Below are positions 1 to 12,640 of a stretch of 64,000 nucleotides of DNA, in pieces. Under the pieces are notes generated by a model. That model did no database searches, was not told the DNA's origin, and saw only the letters and a list, made by a program, of their open reading frames with translations. The stretch is from Opeltia flavorubescens (taxonomy: Eukaryota; Ascomycota; Lecanoromycetes; Teloschistales; Teloschistaceae): positions 744,001-808,000 of the forward strand of contig KE546975.1 in assembly GCA_000442125.1 (NCBI GenBank), given 5' to 3'. Numbering within the stretch: position 1 is the stretch's first letter; each line of letters starts with the position of its first letter. The translations under genes were made by a program, and so were the position numbers.

Positions 1-1204
1 TGTATCTGGTATCATTACACAACCGATCCACGGAGCAAAACAGGAAGGATTTGGTGGCTTTGTCAAAGGTGTTGGCAAGGGAATCGGGGGCTTTCTTTTG
101 AAACCCCAAGCAGGTATGTGATATCGAAGCTGCATTGATGATTCCGACAGGACACTGACAAGTTCAGCATTTTTCTCCTTACCGGCCTACACGATGAGCG
201 GTATCTATAAGGAGCTTCAAAAACAAGTCGGCTCCGGCGTGCATCACTACATCATGGCGGCTCGTACAGCCCAAGGCTATGAAGACTTGGCTACTTCAAG
301 TCAGCAGGAACGTCTGGATGTTGTAAGGCGGTGGCAAGCCACACAGATCGAACTTCATAACGAGAAGCAGCAGCTGAAGGACAATCATTCACATCCGCCG
401 GAATGTGTCTTCTTGAGAGTTAAGAATGCTGCCCATTCCAGTCTGGAGGAGAAACGAAAGCATACTAGAAATGGGAAATTGCACAAAGCTCCTGTGCATG
501 CTGTTGATGGATCATCGGCGCGCGAAAGGAACGCTGGCACTTCGAATATACCTCGTCACTCTGCATCTGCTGATCATCTAGAACAAACCAATAGCGATGC
601 ATTCGAAGATGCGATCCAGCAATCGGTGGAGGCTACATCCCGGGGGGATCCCAAGGAGGATCTAATGATCGAGCGAGCTATTCGAGCCAGTGTACTAGAA
701 CTCCGCGCATCTTGGGACAAGGGCGAGGGGGATCAGGCTTTTCGAAGAGTAACAGAGGCTAGCATGGCGGGAGCAGCCCGTGCCAGAGCTGCAATGCTGT
801 CGAGCAATGAAACCTCAACCACTATATCAAATAATGACTCACATCAGGCTTTGCAGCACAAGTCATCCACGGACACGAACACGGAGAATAATACGGTCCA
901 TTCATTGGACCATTTTGGGGTTGGTGTGGATGAATGTGTCGTTCCGGCCGCTGGATTGACGCACTCGGACGTGAAGCTAGGTTATCGAAGCCATGACGAT
1001 ATGCAATTGAAAGATGTTATGGAGCAATCACTGCTGACCTACGATCAACATGCAGGGTTGTTAGAGAAGGAAAAAATGGATGAAGAGATCGTGCTCGAGT
1101 ATGTGAAGAAGCAAAGCTTGCTTGAGGAAGAATACCGGCGGTCATTTGCCTCTGAAAGAGATGCGATTGCGGCATCGGACAAAGATGGACGTCGGCCTCC
1201 ATAG
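1..1204 (+). CDS. Glycosyltransferase-like protein, C-terminal part
   Basis: The gene runs in from the left edge. The first exon (to 113) reads VSGIITQPIHGAKQEG then a glycine-rich GFGGFVKGVGKGIGGF stretch. A 54-nt intron (114-167, GTATGT...CAG) joins it in phase 1 to AFFSLPAYTMSGIYKEL and the ARTAQGYED segment. From family knowledge this order is typical of the C-terminal half of fungal GT28/GT1 UDP-sugar (sterol) glucosyltransferase-like proteins, and the glycine-rich segment also resembles the VPS13 C-terminus. The catalytic domain would lie outside the window. The last ~200 residues are polar and carry three or four short acidic helices of the E-x-x-x-A-I-x-x-S type (DAFEDAIQQSVEA, DLMIERAIRASVLE, DMQLKDVMEQSLL), like ubiquitin-interacting motifs. 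Activity is inferred only; the ATG at 194 is internal, not the start. Confidence 0.6.
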
Positions 1205-2678
1205 GATCTTGAATTGACCCATTGATCACATAAGGGGGCCCTGAATGTCAAATTGGAATTGCGCTCTCACCAACACTTCTTTGCTACTACTATGTCCACT
1301 TCGTCGAAAAACGGTCTAAGTTGCAATGCCGAGTATAGGGACGCAAGACAAGATCTTTACCGACGTTAGACGTAAGCTTCCAAAACAATTGCATGTCTAC
1401 ACACATCCTAGCCCTGCATGAGGCTCGGAAGCCTTCGATCGACCGCTCGATTTGGCTATATCGTATATCTCAAGGATCTTGTTCTTTGACTCCCCTCTCT
1501 TGCTACGTGACAAACCACCAAGCATATTTTCTAAACAGCAAGAACTTGAGTCTTCTCTTCTGGCTGCCAACTTACACTTCAATGATTTGAAAATTGGCTC
1601 TCGGCATTGCACCGTCGTATCATTCAGCAGGAAGCTGTCTAGAACTTCAATTGTTGTTGAGCATTTCCCTGTCGTTTTCAGGGGGAATGGTTGGCGGGTG
1701 CTTCCTTCTGTTTGATTTTAGATCTGGTCTGGCGAACGCTTATAGAATATTGACGCATTCAAATTCGTCGTTGCTTTCCTGCTAGTCCATTGAAATTATT
1801 GATTCATAACTTGTCTTACAATAATTTCAAGTTTGATTCTGGATACCCAGCAGTTGTTCCAAGTATAGATTTTTGACTTATTCTAACGCGCTTTTTATTA
1901 AGCACTTGCACCCTTTAGAAATATTGGTTATAGTTTTGTAGACCGTTGAATAAGATTTTGTTTCGTACCTTACGACCATTGGTAACGATCCTATCTATAA
2001 TAAGTGTTGAGTAAATGTAAATGAATGATTTTAATCAAATTTGAATAGGTTACTATTCGCGTTTCTGGAACGTAGTTTATCGTATAGAAATACTATACTC
2101 TTTACCTTAACAGCACAAGTTTTGAAATTTTCCTAGGTTTGGCATTCTGCTATAGCGAGTGAATCTACTTGAAAAGTATGCAATATTGGTAAAGGCATAA
2201 CGTAGATAGATGTTTAACAAAACAAAATGCATGAATCACCCTTGCTTTTCATAGCATTGCCTCTAGTATCAAATATGCAAGAGTCATACCAACCTAAAAC
2301 TCGGAAATGATATACTATGGCTCGGTTGTTCCTGTATTTGTCTCCATCCTTTGTCAAGAATAGTATATATTCATACAACAAGATGCCGCAAGCACTGTTG
2401 ATAATGAGTGAGCCTCGTGTATTTTGCAACTTTGCGAGAGCCAAATACCAGTCCAGGTGGGTACACCACCCGACCCACAAATACAACTTTTGCTGCATCA
2501 TCTGTTCCGTTTCTTCTTCACACAACTCACTGTCCTAAGACCAATTGCCGGGAGAAATTATTAGGGAGATCGTTCCACACATGGTAGAGCTTACGTGCCA
2601 CGAATTGTAAGTTCATGGCTAGATCGGTACTCTTATAGGGTATCTCACGAGCACGCCTCGAGCCATCAAATCTTCCCT
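1205..2678. other. Convergent intergenic region, no gene recognised
   Basis: About 1.5 kb between the glycosyltransferase-like gene and the SWD1 gene, whose 3' ends face each other. Only short, unconserved reading frames are present, and the part around 1.8-2.2 kb is AT-rich with many stops. It should hold the two 3' UTRs. I see no tRNA, repeat or transposon end. Confidence 0.5.
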
Positions 2679-4366
2679 TCACCGCCTTCGTGACTTCGCC
2701 TGCATTGTCTTGGACGACAAGTTTTCGTCAGCGCTGTTGATGCCCTCCACGCTATGCATCCAATGGCGACCTTCTCCGGGGCTCTTCCGTCTCATTGTTC
2801 CGGGCCCTACAGCGACAATTTCTTCCTCGCTCTCGCTGTCCATGATATCAAAGAGCACTGGCATGCTGAAGGCATCCTGCTCCAGCTCACCTTTTACAGG
2901 GTCTACCGTCAGGACATCTATAGCCTCATCTTCTAGGTCCAAACGCCGTTTATGTATTTCTTCTATTGGGTGGATGTCAAATTCGTCCTCTCGCTCGACA
3001 TACTCAACATTTTCTTCAACCTCCGCAAAATCTGGTGCAAGTGCCGACCACCGTTGAGGAGTAATGATTGTCCAAAAATGGATACGCCCTGTCTCAAGAC
3101 CACATGCTGCCACAAAGGGACGGTGAGGATGCCACTGAACTGCGTTAGACTCGGCTCGCTCTTTGCACTGACCAGGAAACGAACCTCTACCACGCCGAGC
3201 TCTTCTCCAGGGTCTTTGAGGATCATCTCCAGACTCCCCTTGCCCCGTTCCCATACATAAATGTCATGATTCATAACTGCTGACGCTGCCACATAATCGC
3301 CAGTGGAGCTGAATGCGACATGGTTCCATGAAAGTCGGTTTATGACGTCTTGAAATCTGTGCTCTACCTCGAGATTGATGTTATCGATATCTAAACTTGG
3401 GTGGGCAAAATCAGGGACCGGTATGGTACGGATGACGCGATCACTGGCATTTGCTACTATGTTTCGCCCTGAAGCAGTGAGACGCAGCAGAAGTATTATA
3501 CCTGAACACAAGCGTGTGGAGTGCAGTGTTTCGCAGGAATTGACGTCAATAATATTGAGCCACCCTTTGTTTGTGCCAGCAATTACATGGTCGCCCTGTA
3601 TAGTGAAGATCGTGACACAGGTGGAGTGTTTCGCGTCTTGCAAAGCTTGCTTCTCAATCAAGTCTGCTCCACCCAGCCTTGGCCGTTTTGGAGCTGAAGG
3701 CAGCTGGCGCTTTGCCGCGATGGTGTTTGATATATCTACTAGCATGGGCTGATCCTCGAATAGAGACGCTACAAATAGGAGACTGTTGGCACACATGAGT
3801 GATAATGCGTGGTAACAATTAGAATCGTACTGCTTACTGGTTAGAGGGATGAAGCTCCGCAATGAATACCGGCGCCTCGAAACGGACAATGCGTAATCTT
3901 ACGCCATCACGCAGATCCCACAGGATACACTTCCAATCCTGTGCAGAGCTCAGGAGATAACGTCCATCCCTCGACCAGCTGAGTCTATAATCAGCCAGGT
4001 CTCTCAAGAGAAATAGCCTCGTATTAAGACACCTTAATGATTGTATCTGTCGAGTATGACCGCGTAATTTACGGGCTATTCCATTTGTCTCGATATCAAA
4101 TATGACAATCGTACCGTCAACCTTTTCGGCTCATTAGCCAAAAATTGCAAGAAGGTCAGAAGCATTCCCGAACCCTGCCAGATGCAAGGAAGTCGCCTTT
4201 GCGGTTGAATCGTATACATGCCGCGTGCCCAGATCCTAATAAGGTGAGGATTGAGTGGTCGACACCAACAGGGACCTCAAGACCAAGGACACTTACGAAC
4301 GCTTCCGGTATGTGGTTCTGGTATGTCATTTCCGAGCATGAAAGGATCGACCAAAGATAAATTCAT
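2679..4366 (-). CDS. swd1: Swd1/RBBP5-type WD40 subunit of COMPASS
   Basis: Component of the Set1/COMPASS complex that methylates histone H3 lysine 4 in the nucleus. Six exons on the minus strand: 4366-4297, 4235-4174, 4121-4033, 3978-3838, 3782-3181 and 3139-2679. They sum to 1425 nt (474 aa) in one frame, and all joints agree with the conserved protein. Start MNLSLVDPF; WD repeats include DGTIVIFDIETNG, KLRGHTRQIQSLSW, SSAQDWKCILWDLRDG, FVASLFEDQP, AGTNKGWLNIIDV, LSWNHVAFSSTGDYV and MNHDIYVWERG. The C-terminal WSALAPDFAEVEENVEY, REDEFDIHP and EEIVAVGPGTMRRKSPGEG segments are characteristic of fungal Swd1. The last intron is only 41 nt (3140-3180), with donor GTTTCC; it is the only GT/AG choice of workable size that keeps the frame. 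Head-to-head with RPB1. Confidence 0.93.
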
Positions 4367-4944
4367 CTTGGTGACACATCACATTTCTCGCTGCAGGTGT
4401 GCAAAGGAGATGCAGCTTTGCAACTGAGCATCCTCCGGTTCTTCACTTTACCTCAATAACATTTCTTCTATCTAGCAACGAGGACGATCAAAATCGTGCG
4501 AGGGAAGCACATAAATCTGCTCTAGACCCCAAATAGATTCAAGTGGAGAGGTGCCCCAGGCCGGCTTTTTGAGCCGCAAATGAATACCACGCTAGTGGGT
4601 TTCGCTTTTGAGAACCTTTCATTCCAGCAATCCACATCACCTCTTCCCCTCGACCGACTCTACTCATTCTTAGTAGCAACCATTTACCTCACTACGGGCT
4701 CACAGACTATCGCGAAGAAACGTTCTGCTATCTGAAAGCTTGGCCTTCCGTTCATCGGGCGGCTCCGTGTCGATTTCCCCATCCCCGGCCATCATCACAT
4801 CCGATTTGAAGGTGTACCGTGCATGGGTGGTTACGACAGACATTTTTTCTGCTCGCGCGAGCAGCGCTTTGTGCCTCACAGACACTGAGAACTCACGGCA
4901 AGAACCAAGTATCTCAGCGAGACCTTGGATGCGCTTCATTCATA
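4367..4944. promoter_or_regulatory. Divergent promoter region SWD1 / RPB1
   Basis: 578 bp separate the two start codons, so the segment must hold both promoters and 5' UTRs. No coding signal was found. An ATG at 4819 is in frame with RPB1, but the 42 residues it would add ([10 protein letters not shown]...) do not resemble the family, whose N-terminus starts close to MANLHFQYS; it is better read as 5' UTR. No TATA box or known factor site stands out. Confidence 0.6.
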
Positions 4945-7900
4945 ATGGCGAACCTCCATTTTCAGTATTCCAGTGCAGCGCTGCGCTCAATCCAGGAAAT
5001 TCAATTTGGTCTGTTGTCACCAGAGGAAATTAAGAACATGAGTGTGGCACCAATAGAATATCCAGAGACCATGGACGAGCAAAATCAAAGGCCACGTCAC
5101 ATGGGTCTCGCTGATCCTCGTCTGGGTTCGATCGATCGTAGCGTAAAGTGTGCTACTTGCGACGAGAACATGTCTGAATGTCCTGGCCATTTTGGACATA
5201 TCGAGCTTGCTGCGCCAGTTTTCCACGTTGGTTAGTCAAATACAAGTTGTCCAGCGCGCGGGGGCAGCGGCACTGATTGGAGTCTTTAGGCTTTTTGGGG
5301 AAGATCAAAAAACTCCTTGAGACTGTGTGCCACAATTGTGGCAAGATACTCATCGATGAAGTCAGTCAACCTTGCTAGGAAGACTCACCCATGTACTTGC
5401 CTTGCAAACGCTGACCTGTTTTCTTTCCATAGAGCAATCCCGCGTTTGTAGAAGCTCTTCGCAAACGGGACCCCAAGCGTCGGTTTGATGCAATTTGGAG
5501 ACTTTGCAAGCCAAAAATGATCTGCGAAACCAGCCAACCTTTGGAGGGTGACCAGTCAGACAAGGCTAAGGAACCTAGACGGGATCATGGTGGTTGTGGA
5601 AACCTCCAGCCGGAGGTTCGAAGAGAAGCACTGAAACTAACTGGCACATGGAAGGCCCAGAAGGGCGACGATGAACATGAAGGGCAACAAGCAGAAAAAA
5701 AACCAATCACGCCACAGATGGCTTTGAACGTTTTCCGCAATATTTCTACCGAGGATATCCAAAAGATGGGCTTGAGCAATGACTACGCACGTCCGGAATG
5801 GATGATCATCACGGTTCTACCAGTGCCTCCTCCACCCGTCCGACCCAGTATATCTATGGACGGTGGTGCTGGTATGCGCGGCGAAGATGATCTGACGTAC
5901 AAGCTCGGTGACATCATACGTGCGAACGGCAATGTCAAACGGTGTGATCTGGACGGCTCTCCCCAGCATCTAACTCAAGAATTTGAAAATCTTTTGCAAT
6001 TCCATGTTGCGACTTATATGGACAACAATATCGCTGGACTTCCCCAAGCATTACAAAAGTCAGGTCGGCCCGTCAAGTCCATTCGCGCTCGGTTGAAAGG
6101 CAAGGAAGGACGTCTTCGGGGGAATTTAATGGGTAAACGCGTAGATTTTTCTGCGCGTACAGTCATCACCGGAGATCCCAATCTCTCACTGGATGAGGTT
6201 GGCGTTCCTCGAAGCATCGCTAGGACTTTGACCTACCCTGAAACAGTCACACCGTATAATATCCAGAAGCTCCATCAGCTTGTCAAGAATGGCCCTAACG
6301 AACATCCGGGAGCAAAATACGTAATTCGTGATTCGGGAGAAAGAATTGACCTGCGTCATCACAAGCGAGCCGGTGAGATTAATCTGCAGTATGGTTGGAG
6401 GGTTGAACGTCATATCGTTGATGGCGACTTCATCATATTCAATCGCCAACCATCTTTGCATAAGGAATCCATGATGGGTCATCGCGTAAGGGTCATGCCT
6501 TACTCAACCTTCCGATTGAATCTGTCAGTCACGTCCCCCTATAATGCTGATTTTGACGGGGACGAAATGAACCTACATGTACCTCAGAGCGAAGAGACTC
6601 GCGCTGAAATTAGCCAGCTGTGCATGGTACCACTAAACATAGTATCGCCGCAGCGCAACTGGCCCATCATGGGCATTGTGCAAGACACTCTATGCGGCAT
6701 CTATAAAATTTGCCGTCGAGATGTCTTTCTGTCAGAGGAGCAAGTCATGAATATCCTTTTGTGGGTTCCCGACTGGGATGGAGTTATCCCACAACCAGCC
6801 ATATTGAAACCGCGTCCAAAATGGTCTGGCAAGCAGATCATCAGCTTGGTACTTCCGCCTACACTCAATTATCTCCAGCTTGACAAGGAAGGATTCTCTC
6901 CTCTCAGTGATGCTGGTGTGCTTGTTGATCGTGGGGAGGTTATGTACGGTCTTTTTAGGAAGCAGGCTGTGGGTGCATCTAAACAGGGCATCATTCATAT
7001 CATTTTCAACGAGAAGGGTCCAGAAGCCGCATTGAATTTCTTCAATGGAGCACAGACGGTTGTGAATTATTGGCTGCTTCACAATGGATTCAGCATTGGT
7101 ATTGGCGACACAATTCCAGACCAGAAGACTATACAAGGAATCCAAAACGCTGTCACTGAACAGAAACTGGAGGTCGCGGAAATTACGAGAAAGGCTACTG
7201 CGGATCAGCTCGAATCATTACCAGGGATGAGCATCCGAGAAACCTTTGAAAGCAAGGTTCAGGCTGCACTCAACCAAGCCCGGGAGAACGCTGGGACCAA
7301 AACGCAGGAGAGCCTCAAGGATCTCAACAATGCCGTTCAGATGGCACTTTCTGGGTCAAAAGGGTCGACCATCAATATTTCTCAAATGACAGCCATCGTC
7401 GGACAGCAGGCTGTCGAAGGCAAAAGAATCCCTTTCGGATTCAAGTATCGGACTTTACCTCACTTCACTAAGGACGATTACTCCCCCGAGTCAAGAGGTT
7501 TTGTGGAGAATTCATATCTTCGTGGGCTTACCCCTACGGAATTCTTCTTCCATGCTATGGCTGGCCGGGAGGGTCTCATTGACACCGCTGTCAAGACAGC
7601 TGAGACCGGATACATCCAGCGTCGCTTGGTAAAAGCGCTTGAGGATGTTATGGCGAAATACGACGGAACCGTGCGCAATTCCCTCGGCGACGTTGTTCAA
7701 TTCATATACGGCGAAGACGGGCTTGACGCTGTTCATATAGAGTCCCAGCCTGTCGATATTGTCACCTGCTCGCACAATCAGTTTGAACGGAAGTGTCGTG
7801 TAGATTTGATGGACCCTCGACCTGAAACTGGTATACCACCCGAGTTTCTCGAGCAATATAAAGAGATCGCCGGTGATCTTGAGGTTCAAAAGCATCTCGA

Positions 7901-10361
7901 TGAGGAATACGAGCACTTACAGAAAGCACGGGATTTCCTCCGGGACAAGAAAGTTGACGACAATAGCATGTACTATCTCCCTCTGAACATCATCCGTATC
8001 CTTGAGAATGCTAAAGCTGCCTTCAAAATCAAAGACAATGCTCGGAGCAATCTACACCCTGCGGAGGTGATTCCCCAGGTAAACGACCTACTTGATCGGC
8101 TTGTGATTGTGAGGGGAGGCGATTCTCTATCGCAGGAGGCCCAGCACAATGCTACATTACTCTTCAAGGCCCAATTACGATCACGCTTAGCATTCAAGCG
8201 TCTAGTCCTGGAGAACTCCCTCAACAAATTGGCGTTCCAGCATGTTCTGGGTGAGATTGAGAGCAAATTCTGCCGAGCAGCAGTAAATCCGGGTGAGATG
8301 GTGGGCGTTTTAGCTGCGCAATCCATCGGTGAACCAGCTACTCAGATGACTCTTAACACCTTTCATTTTGCCGGCGTTGCGTCGAAGAACGTTACCCTCG
8401 GCGTACCGCGCCTCAAGGAGATACTCAATGTTGCAAAGGACATTAAAACCCCTACCATGACAGTCTACACGACATTTGAAACCACCAACGACAAGGCCGT
8501 GGATCAGGAGAATACCAATACAGTCCGGCGAGCTGTCGAACATACCACTCTTCGGTCTGTCACCGAGACGACCGAACTCTACTACGATCCCGATATTCAA
8601 TCCACGATAATTGAAGCTGATCGTGACATGGTTGATTCGTATTTTATCCTGCCCGAGCTTGATTCAGAAGATCAATACCGACAGTCAAGATGGCTCCTTC
8701 GAATCATTCTTGGGCGCCGTAGGCTACTTGACAAGGGCCTCACCGTCCAAGACGTGGCGAGCAAGATAAAGGAAAATTACCAAAATGATCTCGCTGTGAT
8801 ATTTAGCGACGACAATGCTGAAGAGCAAGTCATTCGAATACGTCTCATGCGTGAACACATCAAAGGTGACGAGGAGGAAGAGGATGGAGATGTTGAGGAG
8901 AATTGGTTAAAGAGGTTGGAAGCTCACATTCTAGACACGCTTACTCTACGTGGTGTCCCCGGGATCAAGAAAGCCTTCATTACGACCAAGGACAAAGTGG
9001 TGCATGAGCGAGACGGCTCAATGAAAAATAAGAAAGATGCTGAATGGACTCTTGACACAGAAGGGACTGCACTAGCTCAAGTTCTAGCAGTGGATGGTGT
9101 CGATACGAGACGCACATACTCTAACTCCTTTCTTGAAGTTTTTGAGGTCTTCGGCATCGAAGCGACAAGATCTGCTCTGATGCGCGAACTGACTGCTGTG
9201 TTGGCGTTTGACGGGTCATATGTTAACCATCGTCATCTTGCGCTGCTGGTCGACGTGATGACTGCACGTGGTCATTTGATGGCCATTACACGTCATGGTA
9301 TCAACCGTTCAGATACTGGTGCACTAATGAGGTGCTCCTTTGAGGAGACCGTAGAGATCTTACTCGAGGCCGCTGCATGTGGTGAATTAGATGACTGCCG
9401 GGGCGTTTCCGAAAACGTTATGCTTGGACAATTGGCGCCACTGGGCACCGGAGAACTCGAAGTCCTTCTGGACCAAGAGATGCTGGATACCGTCATATCA
9501 GACAATGGTAGGCTCGGGCTCATGTCTGGTATTGGTGTCAAAGGGAATACAATCGCCGATGGTGCCGCTACACCTTATGATACTGGTTCGCCTATGCAGG
9601 ATAGTGGCTACTTAGGCACGCCAGACTACGGAGCCTCCTTCTCTCCCGTTGTGAACTCGGGTGCTCAAACGCCTGGTGGTTTTACCGAGTATCAACCCCA
9701 GGGTTACGGTGGCGGTCTCAGTCCGTTCACAGCCCGGAGCCCAAGCAGTGCAGGTTATTCCCCCAGCAGTCCCTTCAATACAAGCCCTACGTCGCCGGGA
9801 TACTCGCCGACATCTCCGGGCTACTCCCCAACGTCACCTGGCATGAGCATCAGCAGTCCTGGATTCTCAACGTCACCCCGTTTTTCGCCCGCGAGTCCTG
9901 CTTTCACACCCACATCTCCTGGTTATTCGCCTACGTCACCTGGCTACTCTCCGACCTCGCCTCAGTACGGACAATCGGGCATTTCCCCCACATCACCTTC
10001 ATACTCGCCGACGTCGCCTAGCTATTCCCCGACCTCCCCTACCTACAGCCCCACGTCTCCCAATTATAGCCCTTCGTCTCCAAACTTCAGTCCGAGCTCA
10101 CCAGTCTATAGCCCAAGCAGCCCGCAATACGCGGGTCCAGCGGCAGGGCAGCGGCATTCGCCGACTTCCCCAACTTCGCCACAGAGCTATAGTCCTACCT
10201 CCCCGGCTTTCAGCCCGACGAGTCCTAGCGGGAATTATTCTCCGACGTCGCCAAATTTCAGCTCTCCAACATCCCCTAGCTCTGCGCCGTACTCAGCGTC
10301 GTCACCTAAATGGTCCCCTACTTCACCTACCTTCTCTCCGACTTCTCCAAAGGGGAATTAG
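4945..10361 (+). CDS. rpb1: RNA polymerase II largest subunit Rpb1
   Basis: Catalytic subunit of RNA polymerase II. Three exons (4945-5230, 5290-5360, 5433-10361) sum to 5286 nt (1761 aa). Visible landmarks in order: N-terminal zinc site with [19 protein letters not shown] and CHNCGK; clamp region [19 protein letters not shown]; active-site Mg2+ loop [15 protein letters not shown] (three Asp); funnel/bridge helix [20 protein letters not shown]; trigger loop [20 protein letters not shown]; then the C-terminal domain from about residue 1515. The CTD holds ten perfect YSPTSP blocks plus many variants ([21 protein letters not shown]) and non-heptad linkers such as [10 protein letters not shown]. 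Length and motifs match full-length fungal Rpb1. Start chosen at MANLHF because family similarity begins there. Confidence 0.98.
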
Positions 10362-10905
10362 AAATTAGAAACAGCTGTGAAACTGTGAGACTCTTAGGGG
10401 CAGACTCTCTCGTCATGTTTAACGCTGGTCCGTGACTTGCAAATTGCAAGTCATAGCGTTTTACCACATGGTCTTACGATCCAAGATATGTATAACATTG
10501 AAATTGCGTTCGATCATTTACTGGCATCTGGCGTTACGCGTGGCGTTCGAGCTTGGCCAGGCATGGTCGAGGTTGTTGAATTAGGCTTTGGTCGGTCAGC
10601 TTTTCTCTAGTGTGGAAAGGCAGAAATTAGTTTGAACTCTCAGCAGCTTTATTTCGACAGAACGATGATGGAAGCGGAGCACGGATGATTAGCATTAGAT
10701 TGATGTTGATAGAATAGGTCTAGCATTGGTCATGGAACCCCTATGACAGATAGAAGGTTGTAATTTCCAGTCGCCCGCAATCATACAGATATGTAGTTTG
10801 ATCCGCGATCTTAATGCCACATGGACGCAGCGCTTCCGGATACTGGCGACCTCAGGTGATCCTTCTTAGCTTTGGCGGTGTCAAAAGCATCGGAAGTTAT
10901 CAATC
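10362..10905. other. Intergenic: RPB1 3' UTR and THG1 upstream region
   Basis: 544 bp between tandem genes. No supported coding sequence. It should contain the RPB1 terminator and the THG1 promoter; no distinct motif was recognised. Confidence 0.5.
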
Positions 10906-12123
10906 ATGGCCAATTCAAAGTCGGCGCACCTATCATTTGACGTTCTGGCACCTAACCTTATGGCCACAGGTACGATTATGTTAAATTATACGAGCAACAC
11001 GTCCAACTGCTTCCAAACACTTTTTTGGTAGTCCGCATCGACGGACGTAATTTTCATCAGTTAGCTATCTTGATCAGCACATCGGTCGTGGATGGCTGAA
11101 TCGTTTCGTTGTAGTCTGTCGACCAAATATGACTTTGCAAAGCCTAACGACCGTCGAGCGTTGGATTTGATGAACGCAGCTGCCATTGCCGTTCTGAAGG
11201 AGATTCCGGATATCTCCCTTGCTTATGGGATAAGTGACGAATTTAGGTCTGTTTGGAGAAGCTCGCGCAACGGTGTCTCATGGATTGATCCGCCTTCTAG
11301 CTTTATATATGACCGCTCAAGCAACTTGTTCGATAGGCGGGAAAGGTACTTGCTTATGCGATTAGACTGGACGAGCAGGGTAATTTTGACTATTGCATGC
11401 CAGCAAAATCCTAACAACGGTGGTCTCAACCTTCACTTCGTATTATGTCTACCTTTGGCCCTCGCATTTTCCTGACAAATCTTTGTCTGCTCCCATGCCT
11501 TCTTTTGATGGGAGAGTGGCACAGTATCCTTCGATTCGCAATTTGAGGGACTATTTAAGTTGGAGGCAGGTTGATTGTGAGCCTGAAGCTACTAGTCTCT
11601 CATGCAGTTTACTAATTTCTCTCTTGGCCACATCAACAATCTGTATAACACCACGTTTTGGGCTCTTGTACAAAATGGTGACATGGGAGCAACGAAGGCC
11701 GAAGAAAAATTAAAAGTAAACCCCACATCCCCCATCATTTGTCCTTGGATCTCACTAGGATCTTGCAGGGGACTGTGGCCGCCGATAAGAATGAGATCCT
11801 GTTCTCAAACTTCGGGATTAATTACAACAAAGAACCCGAACAATTCAAAAAAGGAAGTGTTGTTTACAGGAATGTTAGATCAGACTCTAAGATATGTTAT
11901 GTTTGTGAACTGACAGAGAAAGTACGACGTCAACGCATCGGGAACATGCGACAAGTCAGTCACGACCACGCAAGGAAGTCAAAATGGTCAGCCGTCAGAG
12001 ACATTAAAGGATAAGGAAAAGAAAAGACGGCAAAAAGCCGAGATTCGATTAGAGCACGTGGATATCATCCAAGACAATTTCTGGGAAGCTCGCCCATGGC
12101 TTTTCCCGGACGATAAATCATGA
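10906..12123 (+). CDS. thg1: tRNA(His) guanylyltransferase Thg1
   Basis: Adds the G-1 residue to the 5' end of tRNA(His), needed for histidyl-tRNA synthetase recognition. Eight exons: 10906-10919, 10970-11059, 11115-11246, 11301-11345, 11404-11576, 11627-11715, 11769-11873 and 11917-12123 (855 nt, 284 aa). Conserved pieces: [15 protein letters not shown], the metal-binding [28 protein letters not shown], the SDEFSF-type motif, [37 protein letters not shown] (HINN motif), [17 protein letters not shown], and C-terminal [17 protein letters not shown]. Intron 5 (11577-11626) has a good donor (GTGAGC), a perfect TACTAAT branch site and a pyrimidine tract but no AG at its end: the frame-keeping junction is TG|GCCAC. 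Either a GT-TG intron, a one-base loss in the assembly, or use of an alternative 38-nt intron (11570-11607) that replaces VDC with FTNFSLG. The other seven introns are normal. Confidence 0.9.
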
Positions 12124-12640
12124 GTGCACGACAATGGCTTTTCACTGTTGAAAGCATGAAAAAAGATTCCCAAGCAATCCCTGGGGCAGTTTTCGGGAAT
12201 AATTGGGAAGATCGAACAATATGGTAAGATAACATTGTACATGTGAGTCTGCACGCCGATAGATAATGTTAGAGATCTTAGTTGACAGCCATTTTAGCAC
12301 GTTAGATTCGTTGCATTGTGTCTTAACATTGAAATAGTGTCGGCCATCGTTCCCTATCGCCTATCGTGCGTTTTTTCTTGCGGTGTAGGTCTACTGGCTA
12401 CATCCATATCGTTATTGATCATGCCTGCAATCAGAGCGTGCTTTCTAAGTGGTTTATCCCCTTTGATGCACGCGAGACTTGGCCCTGCTGTCGTTCGAAG
12501 ATTATGTTGGTATGATCGGTCGCAGTCTCCTGTGGAGCAAGTGCATTACCAATTCTTATATAATGATCCCGTTGCACAAGGTCACATGGCTGCGCAACGT
12601 CTCCTTGTGAAGCTGCGTCCGAATTTTATGACGGATTGTC
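12124..12640. other. Convergent intergenic region THG1 / G-patch gene
   Basis: 517 bp between two facing 3' ends. A plus-strand open frame across 12316-12720 has no recognisable protein features and overlaps the end of the G-patch gene, so it is not called. Probably the two 3' UTRs. Confidence 0.45.

Noticed and set aside
4819-4944. Upstream in-frame ATG for RPB1
   Set aside because: The added 42 residues are not conserved; family similarity begins at MANLHFQYS (4945).
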